Of a stretch of 35,131 nt of DNA, positions 33,695-35,131 are shown piece by piece. Source of the DNA: Erysipelotrichaceae bacterium. Its GTDB lineage: Bacteria; Bacillota_I; Bacilli_A; Erysipelotrichales; Erysipelotrichaceae. The translations under genes were made by a program, and so were the position numbers. The notes under the pieces are model-generated. The model worked only from the letters and a program-made list of their open reading frames with translations, had not been told where the DNA came from and searched no databases. Position 1 is the stretch's first letter, and each line of letters starts with the position of its first letter. Location of the stretch: NCBI GenBank assembly GCA_012516665.1, contig JAAYWN010000093.1, positions 1-35,131 on the forward strand. The letters are read 5' to 3'.

Positions 33695-34909
33695 ATGAAA
33701 ATAATTGAACGCATCACGTACATGAATCAGCTAAAATCTGTTAAGAATACCCCTGATATAAAAGTGATTACAGGAATCAGAAGAAGTGGGAAATCCAAAT
33801 TGATGGATATGTTTTCTGAATCGCTTGAACAAGAGGAAAAAGCGAATGTTGTCAGAGTGAAATTGAATCTAAAGAAATTTCAGAATTTGCAAAATGCGAA
33901 TAATTTATATGATTATGTTGAGAAAAGTTATATCAAAGGGAAAACAAACTATCTGTTAATTGATGAAGTTCAGATGTGCAATGGATTTGAAGAAGCAATC
34001 AGCAGTATACATGAAGAAGAGCTGTTCGATATCTATCTGACTGGTTCTAATGCTTTTCTTTTATCAAGTGATCTTGCGACGCTGTTTGGAGGCAGGGTGT
34101 TTGAAATCAGTATGTTTCCATTTTCTTTTTCAGAGTATTTAAAATATTATCCAACGAAAGATATTGATACTGCCTTTGATGACTATTTCGTGCGGGGCGG
34201 CATGTCTGGCTCCTATGCATATAGAACAAATAAAGATGCGACAAAATATGTGGGAGAAGTATTCAAAACAACAATCGTAAGAGATATTGTACAGAAATAT
34301 AGAATAGAAAATGAAGACCTGCTTTTGATGCTGGCCAATTTCATGATGGATAGTATTGGCAGTCAACTATCCATTCGTAATATTGCTTCAAAGTTAACTT
34401 CAAGTACGTATACAACAAACGATAAAACGGTTGGCAGTTATCTAAACTATTTATGTAAGTCTTTTCTATTTTATCCAATTGCAAGATATGACATCAAAGG
34501 AAAGAAATATTTAGAATCAGATAAGAAGTATTATCTTGCGGACTTATCATTTCGTTATTCCGAACTTGGCACAAGATATGCGGATTATGGTCATCTTTAT
34601 GAGAATATGGTTGCAATTGAATTGCTGAGAAGAGGGTATGAAGTGTATGTAGGTCAACTTTATAAAAAAGAAATTGACTTTGTGGTAAGAAAAAAAGGGA
34701 TGATTCAATACATTCAAGTTTCGGATGATATATCCTCAAAAGAGACATTTCAAAGAGAGATTTCCCCACTTTTAGCAATTCGAGATGCTTATCCAAAAAT
34801 GATTATTGCACGCACAAAGCATCCAGAAATGCAGCAGGAAGGAATCAGAATCATAGATATTGCACGATGGCTTTCAAATACAGCAGAGGAAAATGGCAGT
34901 CAGGTGTAA
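33695..34909 (+). CDS. AAA-type ATPase with C-terminal DUF4143-like domain
   Basis: About 404 residues. The N-terminal AAA_14 domain has Walker A GIRRSGKSKL and Walker B LLIDEVQ, then a sensor region YLTGSNAFLLSSDLATLFGGR and FPFSFSEYL. The C-terminal half resembles DUF4143: YENMVAIELLRRGYEVYVG and the nuclease-like EIDFVVRKKGMIQYIQVS (E/D-x-Q arrangement). The biological role of the family is unsettled. I prefer ATG 33695 (MKIIERITYMNQL), which fits the family start, over 33677 in the ORF track, which overlaps the repeat; neither has a Shine-Dalgarno. The gene is AT-richer than its neighbours and is bracketed by 36-bp repeats, suggesting acquisition. Confidence 0.9.
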   Translation: MKIIERITYMNQLKSVKNTPDIKVITGIRRSGKSKLMDMFSESLEQEEKANVVRVKLNLKKFQNLQNANNLYDYVEKSYIKGKTNYLLIDEVQMCNGFEEAISSIHEEELFDIYLTGSNAFLLSSDLATLFGGRVFEISMFPFSFSEYLKYYPTKDIDTAFDDYFVRGGMSGSYAYRTNKDATKYVGEVFKTTIVRDIVQKYRIENEDLLLMLANFMMDSIGSQLSIRNIASKLTSSTYTTNDKTVGSYLNYLCKSFLFYPIARYDIKGKKYLESDKKYYLADLSFRYSELGTRYADYGHLYENMVAIELLRRGYEVYVGQLYKKEIDFVVRKKGMIQYIQVSDDISSKETFQREISPLLAIRDAYPKMIIARTKHPEMQQEGIRIIDIARWLSNTAEENGSQV

Positions 34910-34920
34910 TGCAAACAGTG

Positions 34921-34956
34921 TTTCGCAAAAATGAAAATAATATAAAATTGCGAAAT
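34921..34956. repeat. Right 36-bp flanking repeat of the ATPase cassette
   Basis: This is the same 36-bp unit as at 33643-33678, differing only at two adjacent bases (AA for TG in the centre). It starts 11 bases after the ATPase stop codon. The stretch from here to the window end (34957-35131) shows no supported gene; a reverse-strand frame open to the edge (about 22 codons) is too short to call. Confidence 0.9.
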
Positions 34957-35131
34957 TAAAATACTGTATAGTGCAGGATCAAACCAAATAATAAAATCAT
35001 TGGTATTGGGGAAGAAATAGAAAGAATGAACGAGAGAATTCAAGGCAATGCATTGTTTATACTCTTATAGCGATGAGAAGTGCCGATTGCCATTTCAGAT
35101 ACTCTGACAGCGACCATCTCCTGTTTTTTGA

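Noticed and set aside
35062-35131. Reverse-strand partial gene running off the right edge
   Set aside because: The frame is only about 22 codons long within the window, with no recognisable motif.

Overview
The window looks like an origin-proximal chromosomal segment of a low-to-mid GC Gram-positive anaerobe, most likely a gut Erysipelotrichia-like Firmicute. That placement is inferred from gene content and gene order, since no 16S sequence is present. Supporting points are a short scRNA-type SRP RNA, the rsmG-noc-parA-parB cluster with a perfect parS site and Noc-type palindromes, split transketolase genes, and an F-type ATPase whose c subunit has an anaerobe-type two-carboxylate pattern. 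Nearly every gene is on the + strand; the only clear exception is a DbpA-like helicase.

Layout. (1) 1-355: a degenerate left edge. It holds a structured end that looks like the right end of an IS200/IS605-type element, joined to the C-terminal remnant of an ADP-ribosylglycohydrolase. A parS site follows directly (357-372). (2) 391-8805: SRP RNA, tadA, then dnaX-ybaB-recR-fhs-(unknown, PUA/EVE-like)-mnmG-(divergent ThyX-like protein). (3) 8806-12330: an intergenic DnaA-box cluster plus a Noc palindrome and an extended -10 promoter, driving rsmG-noc-parA-parB. (4) 12729-19343: a complete atpIBEFHAGDC operon. (5) 19589-25519: a HAD phosphatase, split transketolase, a cluster of small uncharacterised proteins, and cardiolipin synthase. 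(6) 25670-32372: the reverse-strand DbpA-like helicase, divergent from mnmE-tatD-rnmV-rsmA-ispE-glmU; glmU lacks its acetyltransferase domain. (7) 32472-33446: prs. (8) 33643-34956: an AT-richer AAA/DUF4143 ATPase gene bracketed by two 36-bp near-identical repeats, probably acquired.

Themes. Much of the window is translation-apparatus maintenance: tadA and mnmE/mnmG for tRNA wobble bases, rsmG/rsmA for 16S methylation, rnmV for 5S maturation, the DbpA-like helicase for 23S, and SRP RNA. It is combined with chromosome segregation and nucleoid occlusion (parA, parB, noc, parS, Noc sites), replication and repair (dnaX, recR), and energy metabolism (ATP synthase). The most interesting items are the ATPase cassette with its flanking repeats, the DnaA/Noc control region, the divergent ThyX-like protein, the truncated GlmU, the two-carboxylate c subunit, and the element scar at the left edge.
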